Source: an uncultured Cyclobacteriaceae bacterium | GTDB lineage: Bacteria; Bacteroidota; Bacteroidia; Cytophagales; Cyclobacteriaceae | Length of the DNA: 64,000 nucleotides | Direction of reading: 5' to 3' | NCBI GenBank assembly: GCA_947492745.1 | Contig: CANLOE010000023.1 | Span: 1 to 64,000, forward strand | In this document: in pieces, positions 18,225-28,140 of the stretch | How the letters are laid out: each line of letters starts with the position of its first letter | Numbering within the stretch: the stretch's first letter is position 1 | The notes under the pieces: generated by a model | What the model saw: the letters and a program-made list of their open reading frames with translations, nothing else | What the model was told of the DNA's origin: nothing | Database searches by the model: none | Made by a program: the position numbers and the translations under genes

Positions 18225-18949
18225 TGAAGTTATTGTTATTGGGCTACGGCAAAATGGGAAAGACCATTGCGGGTATTGCAGAAAATAGAGGCCATCAAAT
18301 AGTGGGGAAAATCAATATTGACAATAGAGAAGAGCTAAAAAGCCTCTCCGGTAATGATGTGGATGCCGCTATCGAATTCAGTCAACCCGATGCTGCTGTT
18401 GACAATATCCTTTATTGCCTACAGAACGGTATACCCGTACTTTCGGGTACTACCGGATGGCTGGACCAGTTACCAAAGGTAGCCAAGGAGTGTGATGAAA
18501 AGAAGGGGACATTCTTTTACGCTTCCAATTTCAGTATTGGAGTGAATCTATTTTTTAGGTTCAACCGTATGTTGGCAAAAATCATGAGTGACTATCCAGA
18601 GTACAATGTTACTATGGAAGAAATCCATCATACAGAGAAAAAAGATGCCCCAAGTGGAACGGCCATCACCTTGGCCGAGGGCATTATCGATAACATGCCC
18701 TTGAAAGACACATGGGTCAACCAAGACAGCGATGCTCCGCAAGAAATCGGTATACGATCGTTGAGAGAGGACAAAGTTCCCGGTACACATACCATCACCT
18801 ATCGCTCCGCTATCGATGATATCGAAATCATGCACAAGGCACATACACGTGAGGGCTTTGCTAAAGGGGCAGTTATGGTGGCCGAGTGGATTCAAGGTAA
18901 AAAAGGTATGCTGGGAATGGAAGACTTCATGGGATCAATAGAGAAATAA
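18224..18949 (+). CDS. dapB: 4-hydroxy-tetrahydrodipicolinate reductase
   Basis: NAD(P)H-dependent step of the diaminopimelate/lysine pathway. The start is the ATG at 18224 (MKLLLLGYGKMGK), overlapping the preceding TAA; a longer in-frame extension reads through the end of DUF5683 and is not real. 241 residues. The Rossmann motif is GYGKMG, then GTTGW, FYASNFSIGVNLFF, and the catalytic and substrate region EEIHHTEKKDAPSGTA with its paired His and Lys. Its product feeds both lysine and peptidoglycan synthesis. The stop overlaps the sulfotransferase ATG (TAATG). Confidence 0.96.
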   Translation: MKLLLLGYGKMGKTIAGIAENRGHQIVGKINIDNREELKSLSGNDVDAAIEFSQPDAAVDNILYCLQNGIPVLSGTTGWLDQLPKVAKECDEKKGTFFYASNFSIGVNLFFRFNRMLAKIMSDYPEYNVTMEEIHHTEKKDAPSGTAITLAEGIIDNMPLKDTWVNQDSDAPQEIGIRSLREDKVPGTHTITYRSAIDDIEIMHKAHTREGFAKGAVMVAEWIQGKKGMLGMEDFMGSIEK

Positions 18950-19737
18950 TGCTTTCGGCTCTTCGCCTTAAGACCCACTATATACTTAAAAGAAAACAGT
19001 TACTGCACATTTTCTGTCGTCGGAAAAGCGTGAACTATAGCGCTTTTGTAGTACTGTGTGCTCCGAGGACAGGCTCCACACTATTGCATACCTGCCTTAA
19101 CTCACATCCCAACATCCTCTCCTGTGGTGAAATACTGCGTACCACCTTGGCCCAACAAGTAGGGAAGCGCTTGGCCCCTATTAGTGAATGGATATTTAAC
19201 GCTCGGCCTCAATCTATAGCGTCTCTAGGGCTTAAACTTTTCTATCGTTACGAACACGAAAAAGAATTTAGAGAAGCCTTTCGAGAGGTATTGGTAGATG
19301 ATACTATCAGAGTTATTCACTTGCGGCGATTGGATTTAAGACGCATGTATGTCTCGCTGTTACTGGCACAAAAAACTGGGGTTTGGAACGATATGAAAGT
19401 AGCAAAAAAGCAAAACCTCTTACCGCTTCACATACCAGTGGATGATTTCGATACTTTCTGCCGAGATTATATCCAAAACTGGTATAGGGCCAACAAGCTC
19501 TTCGAAGCTCATGAAGTATTGCACCTCACCTATGAGGACCTAACATCTCGTCAGGATGAAGTACTGATGCAAGTACAGGAATTTTTAGGTGTCAAAAGAA
19601 AGAAACTGTTCAGTCTATTGAGAAAGCAAAACCCCGAAAATCTACCCCAATTGATTTCCAATCATCAAGAAATCACCGATTTATTCAAAAAAAAATATAC
19701 TCCTATTTGGTCACAGCACCATAAAAATAAAAATTAA
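18949..19737 (+). CDS. Sulfotransferase family protein
   Basis: 262 residues, no signal peptide. The PAPS 5'-phosphosulfate loop is visible as CAPRTGSTLLHT (about 38-48). A 3'-phosphate region IRVIHLRRLDLRRMYVSLLLA follows, and LHLTYEDL precedes a C-terminal region as in Stf0-like and related bacterial sulfotransferases. It should transfer sulfate from PAPS to a carbohydrate, lipid or small molecule; the acceptor is unknown. Its ATG overlaps the dapB stop, so it is translationally coupled within the par-dapB-lepB operon, where this gene is not normally found. A 300-bp gap follows before lepB. Confidence 0.82.
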   Translation: MLSALRLKTHYILKRKQLLHIFCRRKSVNYSAFVVLCAPRTGSTLLHTCLNSHPNILSCGEILRTTLAQQVGKRLAPISEWIFNARPQSIASLGLKLFYRYEHEKEFREAFREVLVDDTIRVIHLRRLDLRRMYVSLLLAQKTGVWNDMKVAKKQNLLPLHIPVDDFDTFCRDYIQNWYRANKLFEAHEVLHLTYEDLTSRQDEVLMQVQEFLGVKRKKLFSLLRKQNPENLPQLISNHQEITDLFKKKYTPIWSQHHKNKN

Positions 19738-20039
19738 ACACCCGTGTGTAAGTATTTGGGCCGTAAGGGTACTTATAGGCTGATGACGATAAATCACGAA
19801 AAGGGGTATCTGTTTACACACAAAAAAAGATTCCCAATCTCAATAGTTGGAAATTGACAAAAGAATATACCTTTGTCCAGAATAATCGGTTTGAAAACAG
19901 GGGCAACGATTCATAAGGCTCCTACTCAAACGATTCAATAGATAATCGCTTTGATGCTGGATTTGCTTTTGGCTATTTATCCGTAGGTCTATCGTACCAT
20001 CGCATCATTTATTATTAAGGAACAAAATGTAATCAAATA
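19738..20039. other. Intergenic before lepB with putative -7 box
   Basis: No gene. TACCTTTG at 19868-19875 matches TAnnTTTG, with TTGAC 11 bp further upstream. This suggests lepB has its own promoter here despite the operon-like context. Confidence 0.4.
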
Positions 20040-21455
20040 ATGGGTTTAGTAGTTTTTATATTAGTAGTTGTATTCGGGTCTTTACTTTATAGTTTTGCCT
20101 ATTTCAAGCTTTTTGACAAAGCAGGGGAAAATAAATCAATGGCCTTCATACCTGTTTATAATTATATCATTCATTTAAAGATTATTGGAAAGCCTCTCTG
20201 GTGGGCGGTGCTTTTGTTCATTCCTGTTGTCCATTTTTTCATTTATATCAGTATGACGGTCGAATTGCTGAAAAGCTTTGGTAAGACCAAACTCTATCAA
20301 ATGGTACTGGGCGTAATCGCTGGACCATTTTACTTTACCTATATCAGTTTCAAGGAAGATGTAAAATACCTGGGAAAAGCTTCTGAGCTTCCCAAACAGG
20401 AAAAATCACCTTCCAAGGAATGGAGTGAAGCGATTTTGTTTGCCGTATTTGCTGCCACTTTTATCCGGTGGATACTTATGGAAGCCTTTACTATTCCCAC
20501 TCCTTCCATGGAACGTTCATTGCTTGTAGGAGATTTTCTCTTTGTGAGTAAGATGCACTATGGGGCGCGTACTCCCAAAACACCCCTACAGTTCCCTTTG
20601 ACCCATCAGGATTTCTGGGGTTCGGGTATCCCCTCTTATGTGGACTGGATTCAGTTACCACAATATCGACTCCCCGGTTTTACGGATGTCAAGCGTAATG
20701 ATGTTGTAGTATTCAATTATCCAATGGAAGACCAATACCCTACAGACCTGAAAACCAATTATATCAAACGTTGTGTTGCTGTTGGTGGAGATACCCTAAA
20801 AGTAGAAAGTACACAAGTTTATATCAACGGTGAACCTTTGGAGAACCCTGAACTTATGCAGTTCAATTATTATGTGCAAACCGATGAAAGCATCAATGAG
20901 CGGATTTTCAAAAAATATCATATATCAGAATACGGACGTGTCGGCAATGGCTACACTATATTCACTACTCCGAAAGTAGCAGAAGAACTCCGCTCTCTGA
21001 AATTCGTGAAACAGGTCATCCTACAACAAGCAGACAAGGACTATACTTCTCCTGGGGGCATATTTCCCAATCCCAATGATTTTGGCAAGAATGGTGACTT
21101 CTTCGGTCCAATCGTAGTCCCTAAAAAAGGAGCCACTTTTACAGTCAATAAAAAGAATCTAGCGATGTACAAAAGGGTTCTGACACACTATGAGGGCTTC
21201 GATGAAGGTGATGTAAAAGTGTCGGACACGGAATTGTTCATCGATGGAAAAAAGGTAGACAGCTATACTTTTCAGCAAAACTACTACTTTATGATGGGTG
21301 ATAACCGCCACAATTCATTAGATTCCAGATACTGGGGCTTTGTACCCGAAGACCATGTCGTCGGCAAGGCATTTTTCATCTGGCTGTCACTGGATGCCAA
21401 TGAAAGCTTCCTGAAAAAAATACGTTGGGACCGATTCCTGAATCGGATAGAATAA
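20040..21455 (+). CDS. lepB: Signal peptidase I, Bacteroidota type with N-terminal DUF5684 region
   Basis: Cleaves signal peptides on the outer face of the inner membrane. 471 residues, long for the family. Residues 1-120 form a separate multi-pass membrane domain (MGLVVFILVVVFGSLLYSF; PLWWAVLLFIPVVHFFIYI; LGVIAGPFYFTYISF), DUF5684-like. A further membrane helix leads to the S26 catalytic domain with nucleophile S156 in IPTPSMERSL and general base K243 in YIKRCVAVGGD. The MMGDNRHNSLDSRYWGFVP box is complete, with a long insert between. Downstream member of the parA-parB-dapB cluster. Confidence 0.95.
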   Translation: MGLVVFILVVVFGSLLYSFAYFKLFDKAGENKSMAFIPVYNYIIHLKIIGKPLWWAVLLFIPVVHFFIYISMTVELLKSFGKTKLYQMVLGVIAGPFYFTYISFKEDVKYLGKASELPKQEKSPSKEWSEAILFAVFAATFIRWILMEAFTIPTPSMERSLLVGDFLFVSKMHYGARTPKTPLQFPLTHQDFWGSGIPSYVDWIQLPQYRLPGFTDVKRNDVVVFNYPMEDQYPTDLKTNYIKRCVAVGGDTLKVESTQVYINGEPLENPELMQFNYYVQTDESINERIFKKYHISEYGRVGNGYTIFTTPKVAEELRSLKFVKQVILQQADKDYTSPGGIFPNPNDFGKNGDFFGPIVVPKKGATFTVNKKNLAMYKRVLTHYEGFDEGDVKVSDTELFIDGKKVDSYTFQQNYYFMMGDNRHNSLDSRYWGFVPEDHVVGKAFFIWLSLDANESFLKKIRWDRFLNRIE

Positions 21456-21508
21456 GCTTTTGTAAGTCTACCTTTTCTTGATGGAGAGCATCTCGAAACG
21501 CATGCTTG

Positions 21509-21535
21509 GCCTGTACCCTTTTGGTACGGGCTTTT
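21509..21535 (+). terminator. Rho-independent terminator after lepB
   Basis: GCCTGTACC, loop CTTTT, GGTACGGGC, then TTTTG; located 54 bp after the lepB stop. Confidence 0.75.
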
Positions 21536-21737
21536 GTATTTACCGATAGATAGAACCCACAATAAGTATTCTACCTGCAACAGGTATCTGATGCTAACAC
21601 AAATTTATGTCCTAATCCCTATGCTACATTAGCTCACCGTTATGTCTGTTTTCAACCCGAAATGGTTTTATCAAATACGTCCATTTCACTCATCTGAAGA
21701 AGTTTACTTCACAATGGAAAGGACTCATAGACCCAAG

Positions 21738-21902
21738 TTATATAAACTTAGCTTTTAAAATCGCCTATCTTCCTGTTCATTTTGCTTCACTCTGCATTGA
21801 CAATCCTCGCGATAGCGCTGCTATTCCTGCGGTTCTCGCCTGGATTGAAACCAAAATGACCCGCGGAATCTTATACGACATTTAAAACCCAAATTTGTAT
21901 TA
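21738..21902 (+). repeat. Family A 165-bp palindromic element, copy A3
   Basis: Full length with TTA on both flanks. The left terminal repeat is slightly decayed (TATAAACTTAGC). The centre is CGATAGC-GCT-GCTATTC. Directly abuts a family C fragment. Confidence 0.9.
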
Positions 21903-21942
21903 AACCCTCGTTACGAAGTTCCAACGCATGATCTTGGTTTAA
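21901..21942 (-). repeat. Family C end fragment, copy C2
   Basis: About 42 bp containing CTCGTTACGAAGTTCCAACG and GCATGATCTTGGTTTA, i.e. only one end of a C element, placed against the right end of A3. Confidence 0.7.
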
Positions 21943-22369
21943 GTATAAAACCCCAATTTGCATTCCATACAACTATGTTGCCAATGGTGTTCAACCCCCT
22001 ACCGATGAAGTAGTATACGCCCCTTACCGGCACTGTTTATCACTAAGCGAAGACAATCAGTCTCAACTACACCTCCAATTTGTTACATTTATACCACTAC
22101 AGAACTATGAAAAATACCAATATTTGTATTCGTAAGCAGTAAGACTCTTTCCTTTTAGACGTGGATATACCTGAGTCTATTATCATAAATCCAAATGCAA
22201 TAATATGACAAGATTTGTTCCTCTTTACTAGGGACATCGTTATGATTTGTCAAATCTAATCATAAGAAACCGGCATTTGGCGATTTATGCTATTGACGCC
22301 CCTACAAAAGGTATACTTAGTTCTATAGAAGCTGTCAGAGTTATCTTTATTATCAGTTGGTATTATTTG
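21943..22369. other. Intergenic, no gene seen
   Basis: A 61-codon open frame at 22247-22432 is not credible by composition. No structured element noticed before the inverted repeats at 22370. Confidence 0.45.
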
Positions 22370-22432
22370 GCCTTACCTATAAGGCATTCAACTAAAATTT
22401 CCTCAAAGTTAATTTTATACTTAGGGGTATAA
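22370..22432 (+). promoter_or_regulatory. Two inverted repeats upstream of the GH9 gene
   Basis: GCCTTA-CCTA-TAAGGC at 22370-22385 and TTATAC-N6-GTATAA at 22415-22432, ending 46 bp before the cellulase start. Both are perfect. They could be operators (a LacI-type regulator is encoded downstream of the cellulase) or leader hairpins; neither has the central CG of classical LacI operators. Confidence 0.35.
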
Positions 22433-22478
22433 CAGTTGTGCTTTGTTATCCTAGAAACAATTTAAACCTACTCAAACA

Positions 22479-25400
22479 ATGAAAACAAGCAAACACTTTT
22501 TTTCCTTGATTGTTGCTTTAACATGGTGTGTATCAGCAATTGCGCAGTACAACTATGGTGAAGTGCTTCAGAAATCGATTTTATTTTATGAGACGCAACA
22601 ATCGGGCAAATTGCCTTCCTGGAACCGTATCTCTTGGCGTACGGATGCCGGGGAAAACGATGGTCAGGATGTCGGTCTGGACCTTTCGGGAGGTTGGTTC
22701 GACGCGGGAGACCATATCAAATTCGGATTGCCCATGGCATTTTCGGCCACAGCCCTGAACTGGGGATACATCGAATACAAAGACGGTTATGAGGCTGTCA
22801 ATCAAGGCCTGCATTTCAAAAGGAATATGAAGTGGGTGACCGATTATTTCATCAAATGCCACTCTGCTCCCAATGAGTTCTATGCTCAGGTTTCCGCTAA
22901 AAACCCCGACCATAATTTCTGGGTACCCGCAGAAATGGCCGACGAAAAATACGAACGCCTTTCCTACAAACTGGATGAAGCTCACCCTGGTTCCGATCTT
23001 GCCGGTGAATCCGCTGCGACACTCGCTTCGGCCAGTATGGTTTTTGCCGACTCGGACCCGAGCTACAGTGCTACTTTGCTACAACATGCCAAGGAACTCT
23101 TTAGCTTTGCGGATAATTTCCGTGGTAGGTATACCGATGAAGGGGGTATTCCCGCTGTAGGCACTTACAGCTCGGGAGGCTATATCGATGAACTCTGCTG
23201 GGCGGCTTTGTGGCTATACAAAGCAACAAATGATGATACCTATCTTGATAAAGCAAAAGAGTTCTACGAAGAGCTACCCAATCAAACGCAATCTGAATTC
23301 AAATCCTACAAATGGAGTATCGTCTGGGATGATAAGTCCTATGGTTGTTATGTTCTCATGGCCGAAATCACAGATGAACAACAGTACAAAGACGATGCGG
23401 AACGACATTTGGACTGGTGGACCGATGGTTTTGACGGTGACCAAGTAGGCTACTCTCCAGGTGGACTGGCATGGCTCTTCCAGTGGGGATCGTTACGACA
23501 CACGATGAACGCTTCTCTGACAGCCCTGATCTATAGCGATAAAGTAAATACAACCGCAGCAAAAAAGCAAAAATACCGCGATTTTGCCAAAGATCAATTG
23601 CATTATATCCTCGGAGATAATCCTTCCAATAGAAGTTATGTTACCGGTTTTGGTAACAATCCTCCCACGAAACCGCATCATCGTGGCCAGCATAGTAGCT
23701 GGATAAGAAGTGAATCCATCCCAGTAGAATCACGCCATACGCTATGGGGGGCTTTGGTAGGAGGACCCGGTATCGCCGATGATTACGAGGATGACCGTGG
23801 TGACTTCCAGAAAAATGAAGTAGCCTGCGATTACAATGCCTGTTTTCAAGGAGTCGCAGCTAGAATGGTACAGGAGTTTGGAGGTACTGAGCTACCTAAT
23901 TTCCCTCAACCGGAAACCCCTGGAATAGAGTTTCTCAGTGAGGTCAGGCTGAACAGCGGGCAGCGCACCTTTACCGAGGTAGCCGTTTGGATGAACAATC
24001 GCTCCGGATGGCCTGCCAGAATTCCCAATAAAATGGCATTTCGATATTTCTTTGATATCACAGAAGGAATCGATGCCGGGTTCACTATTGACGATTATAC
24101 AGCAAACGTCACTTCCGGTGAGGGTACGGCCTCGGACATCAAAGTGTGGGATGAGGCGAACAACATCTATTATGTAGAAGTGACACGCACCAGTGACATG
24201 CCTTTTCCTGCCGGTCAGGAGAGCTATAGAAGGGAAACGCAAATGAGGGTTTCTCTCCCATCAACAGCTCCTGCGGGTGCTTGGGATTCGGGTAACGATT
24301 TTTCCGCTCAAGGTCTCAGCGGAAATCTGATCGATTCTGAATTTGTACCTATTTATGTCGATGACGAGCTTGTCTGGGGGCAAGAACCGGCTGGAGGGAA
24401 CTGTAGTGGCAATGAACCCGTGGCTGCTATCACGGCCAGTACGCTTTCAGGTTTTGGACCTCTGACTGTTGATTTTGATGCCAGCAGCTCTACCTCTCCT
24501 GATAATGGTACGTTGAGTTACTCTTGGTCCTTTGGTGATGGGACTACGGCAAATACCGTGGCTCCAGGCCATACTTTCGATGTTGGGGTCTATACTGTTA
24601 CCCTAACTGTGGAAAACAGCGAAGGTTGCTCTGACAATTCATCGGTAACCATCAATGTCGAGCAGGATACCCGGGGTATCTTCGTCAGTCTGGTAGGCCC
24701 TGATAATGGAAAACTATTTCAAGTAGGGAAGAAAATCCGCTTCAAAGCAGAAGCTACTTCTTCTTTTGGTGATATAGTCCGCGTTGCCTTTTTCGCCAAT
24801 GGAGATCGCATCAAGGTAGACAAAAAGGAACCTTATATATACCCATGGCTCAACGCTCCTCTCGGCGACTATGAACTGACCGCAAGAGCTACGGACAGTG
24901 AGGGCAATACAGCGCTCTCTGCTCCTGTAAGCGTATCCGTAGTCAGTACTGTCCCCCCTACGGTATCTATCACCTCTCCTACTGATGGTGAAACAGTAGT
25001 CAGCGGTACTTCGGTGACGGTCACGGCAAGTGCCGAGGACGGTGATGGCATCATCAATAATGTAGCTTTATTGCTCAATGGCACTGTCATCGCTAGGGGC
25101 AACGCCGCTCCTTATAGTTTTGTTATCGACAATCCTCCTGTAGGCGAACATGTGCTGATCGCCAGGGCCGTGGACAATGATCGGAACAGAACACTTTCGG
25201 AAGCCATTACCATCACCGTACAGGACCTGCCAGATTGTGCGTTTGGTGCTCCTTTGGCTACTGCGCTTCCCACTATTGGAAATACTATATACAAAAATAT
25301 ATTCGTTCTTGGTAATGGTCCTGACCTCAGCAATATCACTGAAATCAATATCAACTGGAATCTGGAAAATGATGGGCTATATCAGTTTTCTGCCTTGACC

Positions 25401-25889
25401 AATGATGGTGTACCCAACTGGTTCAATGATCTGAAAGGTAATGCCACACATTCATTCAGTTCCGAACAACCCGAATTGAACTTGAGCGGGACCGATTTGA
25501 TGGATGGAAGTTATTATGTCACTAAGGATGGGGATAATTTTGCTATGGTATCCAAAACGGGTAATTATACCATCTACTGTAGTACTACAGCCTCAGCACC
25601 TGATTGTAATAGCAGTAGAACCGCAAGAAGAGGTGTTTTAGAGTCAAATGGACGTATTGTTCTTTTTCCCAATCCTTCGGCAGACGAGTTTAGTCTTGAG
25701 ATAGATACTGATATGTCTGTTACCTCGGTCATTGTCACAGATGAAATAGGCAAAACCGTATTCGAATCTCAACTTGGCAGGAATCAAGTTGAGACTATAT
25801 ACTTTGGCGATACTTTTGAACCTGGAATTTATCTTGTGCAGGTAGTTCTGGATGATACGGTAAAAACCTACAAGGTCATGAAAAAGTAG
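22479..25889 (+). CDS. Secreted GH9 endoglucanase (cellulase), multidomain, T9SS substrate
   Basis: Hydrolyses beta-1,4-glucans by an inverting mechanism. 1136 residues. The signal peptide ends AIAQ at about 23. The GH9 (alpha/alpha)6 barrel follows, to about 480, with the catalytic Asp motif [11 protein letters not shown] (D75, D78), the substrate-binding [10 protein letters not shown] and the general acid E447 in [10 protein letters not shown] beta-sandwich at about 485-640 resembles CBM3c, the module that makes GH9 enzymes processive. A PKD domain (about 650-735; [10 protein letters not shown]) precedes two bacterial Ig-like domains ([14 protein letters not shown]...; [14 protein letters not shown]...), an unassigned region (about 915-1030) and a type A T9SS sorting domain ([14 protein letters not shown]... 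to KVMKK). It is a stand-alone gene with its own terminator. Confidence 0.95.
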   Translation: MKTSKHFFSLIVALTWCVSAIAQYNYGEVLQKSILFYETQQSGKLPSWNRISWRTDAGENDGQDVGLDLSGGWFDAGDHIKFGLPMAFSATALNWGYIEYKDGYEAVNQGLHFKRNMKWVTDYFIKCHSAPNEFYAQVSAKNPDHNFWVPAEMADEKYERLSYKLDEAHPGSDLAGESAATLASASMVFADSDPSYSATLLQHAKELFSFADNFRGRYTDEGGIPAVGTYSSGGYIDELCWAALWLYKATNDDTYLDKAKEFYEELPNQTQSEFKSYKWSIVWDDKSYGCYVLMAEITDEQQYKDDAERHLDWWTDGFDGDQVGYSPGGLAWLFQWGSLRHTMNASLTALIYSDKVNTTAAKKQKYRDFAKDQLHYILGDNPSNRSYVTGFGNNPPTKPHHRGQHSSWIRSESIPVESRHTLWGALVGGPGIADDYEDDRGDFQKNEVACDYNACFQGVAARMVQEFGGTELPNFPQPETPGIEFLSEVRLNSGQRTFTEVAVWMNNRSGWPARIPNKMAFRYFFDITEGIDAGFTIDDYTANVTSGEGTASDIKVWDEANNIYYVEVTRTSDMPFPAGQESYRRETQMRVSLPSTAPAGAWDSGNDFSAQGLSGNLIDSEFVPIYVDDELVWGQEPAGGNCSGNEPVAAITASTLSGFGPLTVDFDASSSTSPDNGTLSYSWSFGDGTTANTVAPGHTFDVGVYTVTLTVENSEGCSDNSSVTINVEQDTRGIFVSLVGPDNGKLFQVGKKIRFKAEATSSFGDIVRVAFFANGDRIKVDKKEPYIYPWLNAPLGDYELTARATDSEGNTALSAPVSVSVVSTVPPTVSITSPTDGETVVSGTSVTVTASAEDGDGIINNVALLLNGTVIARGNAAPYSFVIDNPPVGEHVLIARAVDNDRNRTLSEAITITVQDLPDCAFGAPLATALPTIGNTIYKNIFVLGNGPDLSNITEININWNLENDGLYQFSALTNDGVPNWFNDLKGNATHSFSSEQPELNLSGTDLMDGSYYVTKDGDNFAMVSKTGNYTIYCSTTASAPDCNSSRTARRGVLESNGRIVLFPNPSADEFSLEIDTDMSVTSVIVTDEIGKTVFESQLGRNQVETIYFGDTFEPGIYLVQVVLDDTVKTYKVMKK

Positions 25890-25920
25890 TTTTGTAAAAT
25901 ACGATTGTATCCATTTTATA

Positions 25921-25954
25921 AGAGAGTGCCTCAGATGAAGCACTCTCTTTTTTT
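25921..25954 (+). terminator. Rho-independent terminator after the cellulase gene
   Basis: AGAGAGTGC-N10-GCACTCTCT followed by a T-run, 31 bp after the stop codon. Confidence 0.92.
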
Positions 25955-25958
25955 GATA

Positions 25959-26123
25959 TTATACAAATTTGAGTTTCAAATGTAGTATAAGATTTCGCGG
26001 ATCATTTTAGTTTCAATCAAGACGAGAACCGCAGGGATAGCAGCGCTATCCCGAGGATTGTCAACGCTGAGTGAAGCATAATGAACAGGAAGATAGGCGG
26101 TTTTAAAAGCTAAGTTTGTATTA
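25959..26123 (-). repeat. Family A 165-bp palindromic element, copy A4
   Basis: Full length, inverted relative to A1, flanked by TTA at both ends of the plus strand. The centre, GGGATAGCAGCGCTATCCC, is a perfect stem. It starts 5 bp after the T-run of the cellulase terminator. Confidence 0.9.
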
Positions 26124-26320
26124 TTCCTGTTCACAGCGTTCAAAAGAGCCATTGATCACATTTTTTTTAGAAAAAATTATTTCTGTTTGAAATAGTATAA
26201 AATCATTAAGCATTTAAACTACAGTCAATCTCGTCCGTGTACGTACAAATAGCATAATTTCCAACACTCCGTCCCATTCCCCGGTATCGTAACAATACAA
26301 TTCCTCTGTATATAATCGCT

Positions 26321-26494
26321 TAAACCCAAATTGATCAATAGGGTTTCGTCATGAGAGCATAATTGCAATAAAGTCAGCGGTTTAGGTGAGGAGGCCTTTG
26401 TATCATTAGGGTGACACGAACCTGCGCAGCATAAAACTGCTGATTTTGAAGCAATTTATGTTCGGAATAGGAAGGCTATAGATTATTTTGGGTT
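26321..26494 (-). repeat. Family B palindromic repeat, copy B3
   Basis: Starts TAAACCCAAATTGATCAATAG and ends TAGATTATTTTGGGTT; opposite orientation to B1. Joined to family C copy C3 through a shared GGGTTAAACCC junction. Confidence 0.85.
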
Positions 26495-26666
26495 AAACCC
26501 CGATCATACATTGGAACTTCGTCACGAGGGTTTACATATCCATAAATCAGGGAGTTTTATTGGATTTGGCATAGCACCGCTATGGTGAATCCAAAAAACG
26601 TAGTGCAACGACCGGTTTGCAGCTATTTAGATCCGCAGTAGATTTTTCAATGCATGACCTGGGGTA
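26494..26666 (+). repeat. Family C palindromic repeat, copy C3
   Basis: Full length. The ends are AAACCCCGATCATACATTGG and CAATGCATGACCTGGGGT. The centre GGCATAGCACCGCTATGG is a 6-bp stem with loop ACC. Directly follows B3; together they fill most of the gap between the cellulase and LacI-type genes. Confidence 0.85.
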
Positions 26667-26742
26667 AACATAGGTAGATTTCACCTAAAGCCTATTTTTA
26701 AAATTAGGGAAATTGGCTTGATTTTGAGTAGTTTTGATATCT

Positions 26743-27771
26743 ATGAAATTCAATCAGGTTACCATAAAAGACATTGCCAGAGAATTGGGCATCTCCCCCT
26801 CCACTGTTTCGAGAGCATTGAAAGATCATCCTGACATCAGTCCGGAAACAAAAAAACTCGTTGTTGATCTAGCAGAAAAACTTCATTATCAACCCAATAG
26901 CATCGCACTAAGTTTGCGCAGAAGTAAAACCAATACCATAGGCGTGGTTATCCCTGAGATTGTTCATTTTTTTTTCTCCACTATTATCAGCGGAATAGAG
27001 GATATCGCCTATGATGCAGGATACAATGTCATCGTAACACAATCCAACGAATCCTACGAAAGGGAAGTTACTGATACAAAAGCCCTTTTTAACAGTCGTG
27101 TCGATGGTATGCTGGTTTCAGTATCAAGGGAAACACAGAAATTCGATCATTTCAAGGCTTTGTTTGACAGAGGGATGCCATTGGTATTCTTTGATCGCGT
27201 CTGTGAGAGTATCGATACGAGTAAAGTCATTGTAGATGATTTTGAAGGGGCGTTGGAAGCCACCGAACATCTGATACTCCAAGGCTATCGGAAAATAGCC
27301 CACCTAAAAGGGCCCGAAAACCTGAATATCAGCGAAAAAAGACTACAAGGTTATCTCAAGGCATTAGAAAAACACAATATCACTGTAGACGAATCGTTGA
27401 TTGTCGATTGTAGTCATGGCACCGATAAAGAGGGCATGGAGGTAACGCTCGACCTTCTGAACGCTGATAATCGTCCTGATGCTATCTTTGCCAACAACGA
27501 TATGGCGGGGCTTGGGGCTATGATGGCCATCAAAGAGAAAAAGCTCAATATTCCGAATGACGTGGCAGTCATTGGTTTCAGTAATTGGCGCTTTACTTCA
27601 CTGACGGTTCCTGCTTTGAGCTCTGTAGCACAGCCTGGATTTGAAATGGGACAGGAGGCTGCAAAACTCCTTATCAAACAGATTGAGATGAGTGATGATG
27701 ATGTACTATTACCGGAAACCAAAATCCTAAAGACAACACTAATTCCCAGATCTTCCTCCACCCGTAAATAA
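26743..27771 (+). CDS. LacI family transcriptional regulator
   Basis: 342 residues from the ATG at 26743; an in-frame TTG three codons earlier is less likely. The N-terminal helix-turn-helix is VTIKDIARELGISPSTVSRA, with the hinge HYQPNSIALSLRRSKTNTIGVVIP. A periplasmic-binding-protein-like effector domain follows, with VDGMLVSVSRET, FDRVCESIDTSKVIVDD and DAIFANNDMAGLGAM. It should bind a sugar or oligosaccharide and control nearby catabolic genes. The only carbohydrate gene close by is the GH9 cellulase upstream, separated by a terminator and three repeats, so regulation of that gene is plausible but not shown. Confidence 0.92.
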   Translation: MKFNQVTIKDIARELGISPSTVSRALKDHPDISPETKKLVVDLAEKLHYQPNSIALSLRRSKTNTIGVVIPEIVHFFFSTIISGIEDIAYDAGYNVIVTQSNESYEREVTDTKALFNSRVDGMLVSVSRETQKFDHFKALFDRGMPLVFFDRVCESIDTSKVIVDDFEGALEATEHLILQGYRKIAHLKGPENLNISEKRLQGYLKALEKHNITVDESLIVDCSHGTDKEGMEVTLDLLNADNRPDAIFANNDMAGLGAMMAIKEKKLNIPNDVAVIGFSNWRFTSLTVPALSSVAQPGFEMGQEAAKLLIKQIEMSDDDVLLPETKILKTTLIPRSSSTRK

Positions 27772-28140
27772 CACCCCTCTTTGCGTTGGTGCTTATTTTA
27801 CCTATTTCATTGCCTATATTTAGAATATACCATCCGAAAGGGTTTTGCTTTCTGCCAATACTTTTTCCGTTTTTCCTTTTCTACTTGGCCCATATACACT
27901 ATATTAAATTTATAGTTGGGTGTGTTTCTACGGTATGAGGTTTATTTTTTTCGATTCTTAGCTCCATTTCCCCAAACTATTGAATGATAAAGGCGATAAT
28001 GTTTCACGAAGACCTCAGAAAAAATACTATGGCACCTGTAAATACTAAGGTAAAATGGTAAGATTTCTGTTTTAACAGGAAATTTCGAACCATGGATTAT
28101 AGTGTGAACTTAGTTTCAATATAACAAGGTTATTGCATTA
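27772..28140. other. Intergenic, no gene seen
   Basis: AT-rich spacer between the LacI-type gene and the kinase. No repeat of families A-D, no strong hairpin and no credible ORF. Confidence 0.5.

Noticed and set aside
26734-26743. TTG start for the LacI-type gene
   Set aside because: An ATG three codons later fits the family's N-terminus better.
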